A stretch of 64,000 nt of DNA from Agitococcus lubricus (GTDB lineage: Bacteria > Pseudomonadota > Gammaproteobacteria > Pseudomonadales > Moraxellaceae). Each line of letters opens with the position of its first letter. Positions within the stretch are counted from its first letter, which is position 1. Under the pieces are notes generated by a model, which had not been told where the DNA came from, made no database searches, and saw only the letters and a list, made by a program, of their open reading frames with translations. This document shows positions 10,391 to 20,028 of the stretch, in pieces. Position numbers and translations under genes: made by a program. The DNA is taken from the NCBI RefSeq assembly GCF_003051055.1, contig NZ_QAON01000005.1, positions 177,443 to 241,442 on the forward strand, written 5' to 3'.

Positions 10391-13120
10391 TTACGCAAGT
10401 TGACCATGACAATGTTTATATTTTTTGCCTGAGCCACAAGGACAGGGATCATTACGACCAATGTGTTGCCCCGCAAAAGGATTCGCATGGCTCGTGGTAG
10501 GTTCTTCAACCGTCACCGAAATGTTACCTTCGGCATCAGGCAAACCATCAACTTGTGCATGTTCAAACTGCATTTGCATAGCGGCCGCTTCGGCGGCTTG
10601 TTGTGCTTCCATTGCAGCAACTTCGTCGGCACTGGGCACATGAATACGGGCATAAGTTTGTACGACTTCGAGTTTGACCGCACCTAATAATTGTTGGAAC
10701 AGTTGGAACGCTTCACGTTTGTATTCTTGCTCAGGATTCTTTTGCGCATAACCTCGTAAGTGAATGCCTTGACGCAGGTAATCCATTGCCGCTAAATGTT
10801 CCTTCCAATGACGGTCTAAAATCTGCAACATGATTTGTTTTTCAATCATATTGGCAACATCGTCACCCATTTTACTGCGTTGCTGACGATAGGCAGCACG
10901 CGCAGATTCGGCAATACGCTTACGTAAGCCAGTTTCGTCTAAGCGGTTATCTTCATCTAACCATTGCTGAATCGGTAACTCGATACCAAAGTCGGCCTGC
11001 AACCCTTTTTCTAAACTTGCAATGTCCCATTGGTCTTCAATGCTTTGTGGCGGTATAAACTCAGTGACAACAGTGGCAATCACATCATCGTACATATTTT
11101 CAAAGCTATCGGCCAAGCTACTCGCTGCCAAGACATCATCACGTTGACCATAAATGGCACGGCGTTGTTCGTTGGCGACATCATCGTATTTTAAGAGGTT
11201 TTTACGCATATCAAAGTTACGCGCCTCTACTTTACGTTGCGCCCCTTCAATCGAACGAGTGACCCAACGGTGCTCAATCGCTTCGCCTTTTTGCATACCT
11301 AAAGACCGCATCATATTCCGTACACGGTCGCTGGCAAAAATACGCATTAAATCGTCTTCTAAAGACAAATAAAAGCGACTTAAACCAGGGTCGCCTTGAC
11401 GACCTGCACGACCGCGCAACTGATTGTCAATACGGCGTGATTCGTGACGTTCTGTACCAATAATATGCAAGCCACCCGATGCTAACACGGCGGCGTTATC
11501 TTGTTCCCACTGTGCTTTTAGGGCATCAATTTGTGCGGGCGTTGGATTTTGAATTTGTGCTAATTGCGCTTTCCAGTTCCCCCCCAACACAATATCTGTA
11601 CCACGACCCGCCATATTGGTTGCAATCGTCACCGTACGTGGGCGACCTGCTTGGGCAATAATATCGGCTTCTTGGGCGTGGAATTTGGCATTTAAGACTT
11701 GATGCGGAATTTTTTCTTTGTGCAATAAACGGGATAAATATTCACTGGTTTCAATGGTCGCCGTCCCCACAAGTACGGGCGCACCTTTTTCCATGCACTC
11801 TTTAATATCACGAATAATTGCTTCGAACTTTTCATCTTTACTGAGATAAATCAGGTCTTCAAGGTCTTTACGTACCATTGGCTTATGAGTAGGAATAACG
11901 ACCACATCTAAACCATAAATTTGTAAAAACTCAGGTGCTTCCGTATCGGCAGTACCCGTCATACCCGACAATTTTTGATAAAGACGGAAGTAGTTTTGGA
12001 AAGTCGTTGTCGCTAAGGTTTGATTTTCGTTTTGAATATCAACGTGCTCTTTGGCTTCGATGGCTTGATGCAACCCTTCAGACCAACGACGGCCCGCCAT
12101 TGTACGGCCTGTATGTTCATCAACAATGATAATTTCATTATCTTGGACAATATAATGCACATCACGTTGGAAGAGTACGTGTGCTTTTAAGGCTGCTAAA
12201 ACATGATGCAACAAACCGAGTTTGCTGGGCGCGTATAAACTTTCGCCTTCAGCCAATAAGCCTAATTGGGCTAATAATTGTTCTACATAGTCATAACCCA
12301 CTTCTGTGAGTTCAATTTGACGTTGTTTTTCATCTACCCAGTAATGGCCACCGTCTGGCTTACCCTCTTCTTTTTGAGCAACTAACTGCGGCGGAATAAC
12401 ATTCACCTGCTCATACAAACGAGAAGAGCCTTCCATTGCACCCGAAATAATGAGTGGCGTACGCGCTTCATCAATCAAAATCGAGTCAACTTCGTCGATG
12501 ATGGCAAAAATCAAGCCGCGCTGATGTTTATCCTCTAAGCGAAAGGCCATGTTATCGCGCAGATAATCAAAGCCAAACTCGTTATTGGTACCGTAAGTGA
12601 TGTCTGCAATATAGGCTTCATGTTTTTCTTGGGCAGGCTGCATAGAACGAATAATACCCACCTTCATGCCCAAAAACTCAAAGAGCGGACGATTTAACTC
12701 AGCATCACGACGCGCCAAATAATCGTTCACTGTCACCACATGTACACCATGACCACTGAGCGCATTTAAGTAAGAGGCTAAGGTCGCCATGAGAGTTTTA
12801 CCTTCACCTGTACGCATTTCTGCAATACGGCCTTCGTGCAGGGTCATACCACCAATTAGCTGTACATCGTAGTGACGCATACCCATCACACGTTTAGCGG
12901 CTTCACGACAGACGGCAAAGGCTTCGGGCAATAATTGGTCTAGCGTTTCGCCTTTAGTATAGCGATTGCGGAATTCTTCTGTTTTTGCCTGTAATGCAGC
13001 ATCATCAAGGCTTTGAATACTGGGTTCTAAGGCATTGATTGTTTCAACAATCTTTTGCATCCGTTTTAATTCGCGTTCGTTTTTTGTTCCAAAAATTCCG
13101 CTAATGAGGCGTGCTAACAT
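10391..13120 (-). CDS. secA: Preprotein translocase ATPase SecA
   Basis: The 909-residue motor drives preproteins through SecYEG. Walker A is [13 protein letters not shown] near residue 100, the DEAD-like box is [14 protein letters not shown] near 205, and helicase motif VI is [11 protein letters not shown]. The C-terminal tail ends with the zinc and SecB-binding motif [17 protein letters not shown] 13120 is chosen because the product then begins [21 protein letters not shown], like E. coli SecA. The GTG at 13129 would add three residues. The preceding M23 gene and following argJ are its usual neighbours. Confidence 0.98.
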   Translation of the reverse strand: MLARLISGIFGTKNERELKRMQKIVETINALEPSIQSLDDAALQAKTEEFRNRYTKGETLDQLLPEAFAVCREAAKRVMGMRHYDVQLIGGMTLHEGRIAEMRTGEGKTLMATLASYLNALSGHGVHVVTVNDYLARRDAELNRPLFEFLGMKVGIIRSMQPAQEKHEAYIADITYGTNNEFGFDYLRDNMAFRLEDKHQRGLIFAIIDEVDSILIDEARTPLIISGAMEGSSRLYEQVNVIPPQLVAQKEEGKPDGGHYWVDEKQRQIELTEVGYDYVEQLLAQLGLLAEGESLYAPSKLGLLHHVLAALKAHVLFQRDVHYIVQDNEIIIVDEHTGRTMAGRRWSEGLHQAIEAKEHVDIQNENQTLATTTFQNYFRLYQKLSGMTGTADTEAPEFLQIYGLDVVVIPTHKPMVRKDLEDLIYLSKDEKFEAIIRDIKECMEKGAPVLVGTATIETSEYLSRLLHKEKIPHQVLNAKFHAQEADIIAQAGRPRTVTIATNMAGRGTDIVLGGNWKAQLAQIQNPTPAQIDALKAQWEQDNAAVLASGGLHIIGTERHESRRIDNQLRGRAGRQGDPGLSRFYLSLEDDLMRIFASDRVRNMMRSLGMQKGEAIEHRWVTRSIEGAQRKVEARNFDMRKNLLKYDDVANEQRRAIYGQRDDVLAASSLADSFENMYDDVIATVVTEFIPPQSIEDQWDIASLEKGLQADFGIELPIQQWLDEDNRLDETGLRKRIAESARAAYRQQRSKMGDDVANMIEKQIMLQILDRHWKEHLAAMDYLRQGIHLRGYAQKNPEQEYKREAFQLFQQLLGAVKLEVVQTYARIHVPSADEVAAMEAQQAAEAAAMQMQFEHAQVDGLPDAEGNISVTVEEPTTSHANPFAGQHIGRNDPCPCGSGKKYKHCHGQLA

Positions 13121-13168
13121 AAAAGCCACTCTTTATTACATGATTTCGACTTCAACCGCATTGGCTCT

Positions 13169-13203
13169 GGGGTCTGTTGACGTTGTGATTGTGGTTACGA
13201 AAG
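13169..13203 (+). repeat. Dispersed short repeat, copy 1
   Basis: GGGGTCTGTTGACGTT followed by GTGATTGTGGTTACGAA. The same two modules in the same order occur at 39226-39257 (with GTTGCGAA at the end). The first module also recurs at 14818 and 37881. See the matching finding. Confidence 0.5.
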
Positions 13204-13511
13204 AGACTATTTTGGATTAACGGCTTATGTGTACACACTCAGCTCTCATAGTGCGACTGCATGACCCAATAAGCGTTATTCTGTCAATCTTCAGATGATA
13301 CCAATTGACCAAAGATGGGGACAGTAAAAGCAGAAGACAAGCGAGATGTGGCGATTTTATCTAAAATAGTACATGGTATACACAATTAGAGGGCTACAAT
13401 CTACGTTCGGACTTCAGTTGATGGGTCTGTTATCCATTTGGCCAACCAAAAACGGCCACATTCTACCTTGAATTCTGTCTATCAATAAAGGCAGAACCAC
13501 CATTTTAGATG

Positions 13512-13540
13512 AAAAAAGGAGAAGCTCTAGCCTCTCCTTT
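13512..13540 (-). terminator. Intrinsic terminator after the M23 peptidase gene
   Basis: Eleven-base arms at 13515-13525 and 13530-13540 with a TCTA loop, one G-U pair, and an A-run at 13512-13517 that reads as a T-run on the minus strand. It lies 58 bases past the M23 stop. Confidence 0.85.
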
Positions 13541-13597
13541 TACACATTTACAGGCAGAGCACACTCAGGCTTTTAAGCCTAAGCCCCCACGGATAAA

Positions 13598-14500
13598 CTA
13601 TTTTTTTAACGCAACCGCCACATAACTGGCAGGGTCAATTTGTTTGCCATTGAGTAACACTTCATAGTGTAAATGAGTGCCTGTCGAGCGGCCTGTAGAC
13701 CCCATATAGGCAATCAGTTGGTCTTTAGCCACTAAGTCCCCTGCTTTGGCGACAATACTTTGAGCATGGGCATAACGTGTGGTGTAACCATTCCCGTGAT
13801 TCACTTCGACGACATTACCATAACCTGCTTTAACACCAGCAAAACTCACCACGCCTGATGCAACACTATAAATATCAGCGCCTTGTGCCCCTGAGAAATC
13901 AATACCCCCATGAAACGCGGCACGTCCTGTAAAAGGGTCTGTACGATAACCAAAGGTTGAGGTGATTGCCGCATTACGAACAGGCAAATTAGCCAAATAG
14001 GATTGATTATTTTGCAAACGCTTATTAAATAACACGCTGTCTAATGCTTGTAATTGCGTTTCTTTTTGTGCCAAACGCTGCGATAACTCTTGCAAACGTA
14101 AGTCGATATTATGCTCACCTAAGACGCTTAAATCTTGGGTCAAGGGTCCACCCTTAGAATCTTTAGCGGGTGCGGAAGAAAACTCTTGTACAGAAATATG
14201 TGCACTTTCGGCCACATGCTGACTCAGTGCATCTAAACGTAATAACTGTGCTTGCATTTCTGCAACACGCGCTTGCATGGCTCTAAGCTGTTGAGCTTCT
14301 GCTGTATCGATATTGCTATTAACCACAATAGGTGCGGCGGTATTTTTTTGTACCGTAGTTTTAGCACCGACCGCATACCCAATTGCCCCCCCTGCTACCG
14401 CTAACAAACTCACCGAGCCAACAAACGTGGCAATCGTGGTGGGTGTCAGACGTAACATCAAGGGTTTAACCGCATAACGTCGCCATGCTGATACTTTCAT
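13598..14500 (-). CDS. M23-family (LytM/NlpD-like) peptidoglycan endopeptidase
   Basis: A 300-residue protein with an N-terminal transmembrane segment (about residues 24-45) and a periplasmic coiled-coil-like region (about 65-160). The C-terminal peptidase domain has zinc ligands His197 and Asp201 (HGGIDF) and His278 in THLHYE, with catalytic His276. The motifs are complete, so it is likely an active DD-endopeptidase cutting peptidoglycan cross-links, unlike degenerate LytM activators. It sits between dciA/lpxC and secA, the position of an equivalent Pseudomonas gene. A short basic N-terminus faces the cytoplasm. Confidence 0.88.
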   Translation of the reverse strand: MKVSAWRRYAVKPLMLRLTPTTIATFVGSVSLLAVAGGAIGYAVGAKTTVQKNTAAPIVVNSNIDTAEAQQLRAMQARVAEMQAQLLRLDALSQHVAESAHISVQEFSSAPAKDSKGGPLTQDLSVLGEHNIDLRLQELSQRLAQKETQLQALDSVLFNKRLQNNQSYLANLPVRNAAITSTFGYRTDPFTGRAAFHGGIDFSGAQGADIYSVASGVVSFAGVKAGYGNVVEVNHGNGYTTRYAHAQSIVAKAGDLVAKDQLIAYMGSTGRSTGTHLHYEVLLNGKQIDPASYVAVALKK

Positions 14501-14832
14501 GCTTTCTCTCCCATACGTGGATTTTAGAGAAAGCGTGTTGGTTTATACCGAATCGACTGACAGTTGTCGTGTCTGATTCGTTAACGGTGATAAAAACAAT
14601 CACTATAAACAAACACACTCTCACTTGTCGGCCACACATGCCTGTTATCACAGAACACACTCGCCATCGTGAGTACACAATAGGCAGGCTGACAAGCAAA
14701 TCCAGATTTTGCTAGTTGGCTGACATGGGTAAGTATCACAAATAAGGATACAAACGCTTGTCAACAAGGCGCAGAATACGTAATTTACGTCTATATGACG
14801 AACTGATTACTTATTCCGCCTAGGGGCTTGTT
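14501..14832. promoter_or_regulatory. 332-base divergent control region with nested inverted repeats
   Basis: The gap lies between divergent starts of the M23 gene and dciA, so it must hold both promoters. Outer arms CTTGTCGGCC (14624-14633) and GGCTGACAAG (14687-14696) match at nine of ten positions. Inner arms are 14639-14646 and 14679-14686, at seven of eight. A further palindrome CTTGTCAACAAG lies at 14758-14769. No assigned regulator. Confidence 0.4.
14818..14832 (+). repeat. Dispersed short repeat, partial copy at the dciA start
   Basis: GCCTAGGGGCTTGTT directly precedes the dciA ATG and its AGGGG (14822-14825 with flanking A) acts as the ribosome-binding site. It matches the reverse complement of 39272-39284 (GCCTAGGGGCTGTT) with one extra T. 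Confidence 0.4.
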
Positions 14833-15258
14833 ATGGCAATTTCTCTTCAGCGCAGTCGTGACCTCAAAGGTTCACCCCTGCTTCTGCAATTACAACAACA
14901 AGCACTCTATTTAGCCAAACTCAACGCCATCGTTGCTGAGCAGTTAACGGCTATCAAAGACCATTGTCGGGTTGCCTCCTATAAAGATGGCATTTTAACC
15001 CTACAAACGACCAATAACGCCCTGAGTGGGCAGTTACGTTATCTTCACAATCATTACTTGCAAAAGTTGCGCCAACATACAGTATTTAGCGGCATACTTC
15101 GTATTCAAATTTTGTTAGCTGCGTCTATTGACGTGAATCGTGCGCAGTCTGAGGCGGTGACACCTCTCTCGCCACAAACGCGTTCATTACTTTTAGAAAC
15201 AGCGAGTCATATTGAGGATGCAGAGCTTAGCGAAGCCTTACGTAGTTTGGCAAGATAA
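14833..15258 (+). CDS. dciA: DUF721 protein, DciA-type replicative helicase loader
   Basis: A 141-residue protein with the DUF721 fold: helix (LLLQLQQQALYLAKLNAIVAEQL), then the KH-like core (CRVASYKDGILTLQTTNNAL, LRYLHNHYLQKLRQH). DciA loads DnaB at the origin in bacteria lacking DnaC/DnaI-type loaders. The gene stands on the opposite strand between lpxC and the M23 gene, where Pseudomonas has its DUF721 gene. It is short, and the last 40 residues are a poorly conserved tail. Identification rests on this core and context. Confidence 0.8.
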   Translation: MAISLQRSRDLKGSPLLLQLQQQALYLAKLNAIVAEQLTAIKDHCRVASYKDGILTLQTTNNALSGQLRYLHNHYLQKLRQHTVFSGILRIQILLAASIDVNRAQSEAVTPLSPQTRSLLLETASHIEDAELSEALRSLAR

Positions 15259-15324
15259 TCGTCTAACAAGCCGACAGACTGACGAATAGCCAACAAACTC
15301 AGAAAAACTCGCTAAGTGCTTGAT

Positions 15325-16245
15325 TTAATGGATATCTATGGGGGGATGTGCCTTTACATAAGAAATAGGGGCTAATTCTTCGTCATCAAATGTCACAATT
15401 TCCCATGTATCAGGCTGTTCTAGCATAGCACGTAACAACTGATTATTGAGTGCATGACCCGATTTGTAACCTTGAAACTCACCGATAATGCCATAGCCTA
15501 AGATGTATAAATCGCCAATAGCATCTAACATTTTATGGCGTACAAACTCATCTTCATAACGCAAACCATCGGCATTCATCACGCCCTCGTCATTTAAGAC
15601 AATGGCATTTTCTAAACTACCGCCTTTGGCTAAGTTGAGGGAGCGCAGATATTCAATATCACGCATAAAACCAAAAGTACGCGCCCGACTGACCTCTCTC
15701 ACATAAGCAGTTGTCGAAAAATCAACAACGGCACTTTTATGGTCGTCTAAAAAGGCAGGATGGTCAAAATCAATGGTAAACGCGACACGAAAGCCGTCAT
15801 AAGGAATAAACGCAGCAATTTTATCGCCAGCTCTAACTTCAATGGGCTTTTTAATACGCACTAATTTTTTAGGGGCATTTTGTTCAATAATACCTGCGGC
15901 TTGCAACAAAAATACAAACGGACCTGCACTACCATCCATAATCGGGATTTCTGGCGAGCTGACCTCGATAATTGCATTATCAATCCCTAAACCTGCCAAT
16001 GCAGACATTAAATGTTCGACTGTGCCCACTTTTACCCCGTCTTTAATGAGGTTAGAGGACATGGTCGTTTCATTAACGAGTAAGGCATTTGCAGGAATAT
16101 CGACGGGCGTAGGCAGGTCTGTACGACGAAAAACAATACCGCTATCGATCGCGCTGGGTTTTAGCGTGAGATAGACCTTTTGGCCACTGTGTAAACCAAT
16201 ACCAGAGGCACGAATCGTATTTTTGAGGGTTCGTTGGCGCAGCAT
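15325..16245 (-). CDS. lpxC: UDP-3-O-acyl-N-acetylglucosamine deacetylase LpxC
   Basis: This zinc enzyme carries out the committed step of lipid A synthesis. The 306-residue product from ATG 16245 starts [21 protein letters not shown], like E. coli LpxC (305 residues). Zinc ligands are His78 ([10 protein letters not shown]), His237 and Asp241 ([11 protein letters not shown]), with His264 as general acid (KSGHALNN). A frame starting at 16293 would add 16 residues with no family likeness. The ribosome-binding site is weak. In most relatives it directly follows ftsZ; here a separate barrel gene lies between. Confidence 0.97.
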   Translation of the reverse strand: MLRQRTLKNTIRASGIGLHSGQKVYLTLKPSAIDSGIVFRRTDLPTPVDIPANALLVNETTMSSNLIKDGVKVGTVEHLMSALAGLGIDNAIIEVSSPEIPIMDGSAGPFVFLLQAAGIIEQNAPKKLVRIKKPIEVRAGDKIAAFIPYDGFRVAFTIDFDHPAFLDDHKSAVVDFSTTAYVREVSRARTFGFMRDIEYLRSLNLAKGGSLENAIVLNDEGVMNADGLRYEDEFVRHKMLDAIGDLYILGYGIIGEFQGYKSGHALNNQLLRAMLEQPDTWEIVTFDDEELAPISYVKAHPPIDIH

Positions 16246-16330
16246 TGTGACAAAATGTTTCAAACTTAGACGGGCATAGTAACACTTTTTCACATTTGTG
16301 CAAGTTTTGTCTAATAATTCGTCGTGATTG

Positions 16331-16347
16331 ATTAAGTAGCTTAATCT
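16331..16347. repeat. Palindrome upstream of lpxC
   Basis: GATTAAG-TAG-CTTAATC, perfect 7-base arms, 86 bases upstream of the lpxC ATG. It has the size of a dimeric repressor site, but it also fits a hairpin. No regulator can be named. Confidence 0.35.
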
Positions 16348-16352
16348 ATATA

Positions 16353-16383
16353 GGGGGCTACATCACATATCATCAGCCCCCTC
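16353..16383 (-). terminator. Hairpin after the outer-membrane barrel gene
   Basis: Perfect 8-base G/C-rich arms (AGGGGGCT 16353-16360, AGCCCCCT 16376-16383), loop 15, three bases after the stop at 16387. No clear T-run follows. It may end transcription of the barrel gene before lpxC. Confidence 0.5.
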
Positions 16384-16386
16384 ACC

Positions 16387-16929
16387 TTAGAAATGAAAAT
16401 TTATACCCATTGTCACCAACTCATTTTTGTGTGTGGCCTGTCCCTGCACTTCTGTATCAGGTAAACGGGTATAGCCTATTTCTATACTCGCGGTATCTAC
16501 TAATTTAAGACCTGCACCTAAGCCATAGGCAATACCACTGGTATGTGTCTTGCTCTGAGTAAACAATCCCGTTTGTTCATAATTGACTCTAGCGACACCT
16601 ATACGACTATTCACATACACAGGTGTTGGTGTTTGTAGTTTGGCATAAGCTGCTAAAGTCTCTGTGGCTAAGGTTGAACCTAATCCCAAATCATAATCTT
16701 CTAAACTGGTGGAGTATTGCGCTTCTAATCCGATGGCTGGCAATATATTTGCCCCTACAACCAATCCAAGATGATTGAGCTTCAGCGTTTGTTGATTGGG
16801 CATCTGAATATCTTCAGTCTGAAGTTGTCCGTACTGTATGCCTAAATATGGACGCTCTTCAGCAACACTCAGGCCTGCTGTCCCTATACCTAAAACTGCA
16901 ACAACGGCATATTTAGTTGAAGTTTTCAT
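16387..16929 (-). CDS. Small outer-membrane beta-barrel protein
   Basis: A 180-residue product from ATG 16929, preceded by GAGGAA at good distance; 16935 is an alternative start two codons earlier. A signal peptide (MKTSTKYAVVAVLGIGTAGLSVA) precedes the mature start EERPYLGIQYG. Alternating hydrophobic strands, many Tyr/Gly residues and a terminal FHF (C-terminal Phe recognised by the Bam machinery) indicate an eight-stranded barrel like OmpA-N/OmpX/porin-family domains. The substrate or role is unknown. It interrupts the usual ftsZ-lpxC adjacency. Confidence 0.7.
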   Translation of the reverse strand: MKTSTKYAVVAVLGIGTAGLSVAEERPYLGIQYGQLQTEDIQMPNQQTLKLNHLGLVVGANILPAIGLEAQYSTSLEDYDLGLGSTLATETLAAYAKLQTPTPVYVNSRIGVARVNYEQTGLFTQSKTHTSGIAYGLGAGLKLVDTASIEIGYTRLPDTEVQGQATHKNELVTMGINFHF

Positions 16930-17039
16930 GATCATTTCCTCGCTATAAACACATGTGCCCGTCAATCGGGCAGTTTGATAAGAGCGTATTGGTATTTGCT
17001 CTACCTGCGAGAAACGTTATAACAAGGCCATGTACGATT

Positions 17040-17065
17040 TTTTGCACCTGTTGTGTTGTGCAAAA
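17040..17065. promoter_or_regulatory. Candidate operator TTTTGCAC-N10-GTGCAAAA
   Basis: Perfect 8-base inverted repeat (17040-17047 and 17058-17065) with a 10-base spacer, one helical turn between arm edges. It lies 111-136 bases upstream of the barrel gene start. This spacing is typical of a dimeric regulator site, though a hairpin in RNA is also possible. Confidence 0.4.
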
Positions 17066-17164
17066 CGGAGAGTTAGTTTGCGAGTATGGCGAATGGGTAA
17101 GATTTTTCGGAGAAATGTGAGTGAGCGCTAGACTCTTGTAATATTTAGTAACACTTTGAACCGA

Positions 17165-17191
17165 CCTTCAAGCCAGAATATGGCTTGAAGG
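17165..17191 (-). terminator. Hairpin after ftsZ
   Basis: Perfect 10-base arms CCTTCAAGCC/GGCTTGAAGG with a 7-base loop, 16 bases past the ftsZ stop. There is no T-run, so its strength as an intrinsic terminator is uncertain. It separates the dcw cluster from the barrel gene. Confidence 0.6.
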
Positions 17192-17206
17192 CCAGTGGTT
17201 TAGTGC

Positions 17207-18403
17207 TTATTCGCTTTGTTGGCGACGCAAAAAGGACGGGATATTTAATAAGTCCGACTTAGACTCTGCGGGTTTTTGTGCAGGTGCAGGCGCAGCTTGC
17301 TGCTTTTTCAAAACAGATGGCGTGTCAAAATCTTCATAACCACGACTTGGTGCAGCAGGCATTCCCCCTAAAGGTGCACGTGGGCGAGCCGCCGCGGTTG
17401 CTGTCGCTTGTACCCCTGCCGTCGCAGCTTGTGCTTTGGTTAAACCCGTTGCGACCACGGTAACACGAATATCGTCGCCAATATCGGGGTCAACAATCAT
17501 GCCAATTTTAATGGCAATGCCTTGTGCCGCCAAAGGCTCTACAATTTCGCCCACGGTGGTATATTCTTCTAAGCCGAGGTCTTCATTACCCGCAATAGAG
17601 ACTAACAAACCCGTTGCACCTTCTAATTTAATATCATCTAACAGTGGACTGTTAATTGCTTTTAAGGTGGCTTCACGTGCACGGTCTGTTCCAGAGGCAA
17701 TGCCTGTTCCCATCATCGCCAAGCCACGGTCACGCATCGCATTACGTACGTCAGCAAAGTCAAGGTTAATCATACCAGGACGGGTAATCATGTCAGAAAT
17801 ACCACGCACTGCTTCAAACAAGACGTTATTTGCTTTTTTGAAGGCTTCAATGAGGGAGATTTTATTACCATATACTTTTAAGAGTTTGGCATTTGGAATG
17901 GTAATTAAGGAATCGACATGTTGAGATAATTCTTCAATACCTTGGTCTGCCAAATGGTCGCGACGCTCAAACGGGAATGGACGAGTCACAACGCCTACGG
18001 TCAGGATTCCCATTTCACGCGCCACTTCGGCAATCACAGGGGCTGCACCTGTTCCTGTACCACCCCCCATACCTGCGGTAATAAAGGCCATATCAGCGCC
18101 TTTTAAGGATTCAATAATTTGCTCACGGGTTTCTAAAGCTGCTTGACGCCCTACTTCTGGATTCGTGCCCGCTCCCAAACCGCGGGTTAATTCAGCACCT
18201 AATTGTACGGCATTGGGGGAACTCATTTTGGTCAATGCTTGCATATCTGTGTTTGCACAGATGAAATCTACCCCATATAAATGGCTTTGCACCATGTGCT
18301 CTACAGCATTACTACCGCCACCACCGACACCAAAGACCTTGATGACAGGACCCTGTAATTTTTGATGACTTTGTTGATCATCTGCGATTTTGAAAATACC
18401 CAT
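17207..18403 (-). CDS. ftsZ: Cell division GTPase FtsZ
   Basis: FtsZ polymerises at midcell into the Z-ring. The 398-residue protein has the tubulin signature GGGTGTGAAP at about residues 113-122 and the T7-loop region NLDFADVRNAM that completes the GTPase site of the next subunit. A flexible Pro/Ala-rich linker (about 320-380) leads to the conserved tail LLNIPSFLRRQ, which binds FtsA and ZipA. A strong AGGAGA lies upstream. A 226-base gap to ftsA, holding long imperfect arms at 18486-18496 and 18539-18549, could house an ftsZ promoter. Confidence 0.98.
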   Translation of the reverse strand: MGIFKIADDQQSHQKLQGPVIKVFGVGGGGSNAVEHMVQSHLYGVDFICANTDMQALTKMSSPNAVQLGAELTRGLGAGTNPEVGRQAALETREQIIESLKGADMAFITAGMGGGTGTGAAPVIAEVAREMGILTVGVVTRPFPFERRDHLADQGIEELSQHVDSLITIPNAKLLKVYGNKISLIEAFKKANNVLFEAVRGISDMITRPGMINLDFADVRNAMRDRGLAMMGTGIASGTDRAREATLKAINSPLLDDIKLEGATGLLVSIAGNEDLGLEEYTTVGEIVEPLAAQGIAIKIGMIVDPDIGDDIRVTVVATGLTKAQAATAGVQATATAAARPRAPLGGMPAAPSRGYEDFDTPSVLKKQQAAPAPAQKPAESKSDLLNIPSFLRRQQSE

Positions 18404-18629
18404 GTGATTTCTCCTGCCAAAGAATAATCATACTGCTACTGTTAACTAATACCTAATCTTTACACGGTATATCAGTTAAGGCCTCAGGACTTATACATTA
18501 TCGCTGATAAGCTCAGAGAATGTGCATATTTTTGCAAGGTATAAGCCCTACTCTGTAAATTTGTCTATGAATTGGGACTAATTTAGTAATTACAACCAAT
18601 TCATAGGCTTAAATCTGTGTTGGCTTCTG

Positions 18630-19886
18630 TTAGAAATGTTCTTCTAACCAAGCACGTAAACGTTGCACGATACCATCTGCCGCAACCAATGTTTTACGAC
18701 GCGGTGGCTGCGTGGCTCGTAACTCAAGTACTTTGTCTCTACCCGCCATCAATAAACCCACACTGGTGGCGTAAACAGGATTTCTGACAATTTGTCCATT
18801 GCCTTCGGGGCGTAAATTAGGTACACCAATGCGTACTTGCATACCAAAAATCGATTCTGCCAACGCTGCTGCGCCTTCAATACGCGCAGCACCACCTGTC
18901 AACACAATCCCTGCACTTAAATATTCGGCTAATCCTGTGTGTTGTAACTGGTCACGAATATATTCGAACAATTCCACATAACGCGCTTCAACAATAGACG
19001 CTAAGACATGGCGCTCTAGTTTACGGTGCGCACGGTCACCTGTGCTAGGCACATTGATATATTCTTCGCGCTTGACTGAAATAGACTGTGCACAGGCTTG
19101 TTTTATTTTTAATTGTTCTGCTTCTTGTAACGGGGTACGCAAGACATGGGCAATATCATTGGTCACATGGTCGCCACCGACGGCCACAATTTCTGTATAT
19201 CGCAATGCCCCGTGTGTATACACTGCAAGGTCTGTTGTCCCTGCACCAATATCAATTAAGCAGACCCCCAAGGTTTTTTCGTCTTCAGTGAGTACCGCAT
19301 TAGCGGCCGCATAGGGTTCTAAAATAATATCATCAATATTGATACATGCGCCGTGTACACATTTTTCTAAATTTTGCAGTGCACTCAAACCACAGGTGAC
19401 GAGATGATAATGTCCTTCTAGTCGTACGCCCGACATACCCATCGGATTACGAATATCATATTGGCCATCAACACTAAACTCTTGTGACACCAGATGTAAT
19501 ACTTTTTGTTCGGGTAAGATAGCACCTGTTTTCGCATTATCCAAGACAGCATCCATATCTATTTCTGTGACTTCGCCACTACGAATATGCACCACACCTT
19601 GTAAATTACGACTATGGATATGATTGCCCGCTATGCCCACAAAAGCAGAGTGTACACTACAATTGGCCATATTTTCGGCTTCTTTAATCGCCGTTTGAAT
19701 CGCACGGGTGGTTTCATCAATATCCACCACCATACCGCGCTTTAAGCCTGTACACGGACTTTTGCCCACACCTACTACTTCCAAATCTTTGTCAGCAGTA
19801 ATTTGTGCAATTAAAACAATAATTTTAGACGTACCAACGTCTAAAGCAACAATCAAGTTATCGGCATCTACCATACCATCACCCAT
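18630..19886 (-). CDS. ftsA: Cell division protein FtsA
   Basis: An actin-fold ATPase of 418 residues that tethers FtsZ to the membrane. The phosphate 1 motif is VALDVGTSKI near residue 14, phosphate 2 CLIDIGAGTTDLAVY, and the adenosine motif GIVLTGGAARIEG. The C-terminus (VQRLRAWLEEHF) is the amphipathic membrane-targeting helix. The start could also be ATG 19874, four codons later, since neither has a strong ribosome-binding site. It is transcribed between ftsQ and ftsZ with gaps of 142 bases and 226 bases. Confidence 0.97.
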   Translation of the reverse strand: MGDGMVDADNLIVALDVGTSKIIVLIAQITADKDLEVVGVGKSPCTGLKRGMVVDIDETTRAIQTAIKEAENMANCSVHSAFVGIAGNHIHSRNLQGVVHIRSGEVTEIDMDAVLDNAKTGAILPEQKVLHLVSQEFSVDGQYDIRNPMGMSGVRLEGHYHLVTCGLSALQNLEKCVHGACINIDDIILEPYAAANAVLTEDEKTLGVCLIDIGAGTTDLAVYTHGALRYTEIVAVGGDHVTNDIAHVLRTPLQEAEQLKIKQACAQSISVKREEYINVPSTGDRAHRKLERHVLASIVEARYVELFEYIRDQLQHTGLAEYLSAGIVLTGGAARIEGAAALAESIFGMQVRIGVPNLRPEGNGQIVRNPVYATSVGLLMAGRDKVLELRATQPPRRKTLVAADGIVQRLRAWLEEHF

Positions 19887-19906
19887 GTGATTTTAGGCTC
19901 AGTCAA

Positions 19907-19924
19907 CATTACCAACAGGTAATG
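19907..19924. repeat. Small hairpin in the ftsQ-ftsA gap
   Basis: CATTACC-AACA-GGTAATG, perfect 7-base arms, just upstream of ftsA. It may be a weak attenuator or chance. Confidence 0.25.
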
Positions 19925-20028
19925 ATTACAATTTTTGTGTCGTGATTGATTAGAACATCAAGTCTGTTAATGTCTAAAAAATCACCTAAATACTGTTCAC
20001 AATACGCGTTAGATTCACCCTGCTACCA

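Larger units (their letters stand above)
13121..13597. other. 468-477 base gap upstream of secA
   Basis: This gap should hold the secA promoter and leader. It contains one copy of a dispersed repeat at 13169-13203 and the terminator of the upstream M23 gene at 13515-13540. Short frames in it have no ribosome-binding site and no recognisable product. I see no RNA gene. Confidence 0.5.

Noticed and set aside
14485..14715. Small frames in the M23/dciA gap
   Set aside because: Both strands have open frames of about 76 codons there, but they overlap each other, lack ribosome-binding sites and coincide with inverted repeats.
17436..17924. Plus-strand open frame within ftsZ
   Set aside because: Antisense shadow of ftsZ; several similar frames lie opposite murA, hisG and sat for the same reason.
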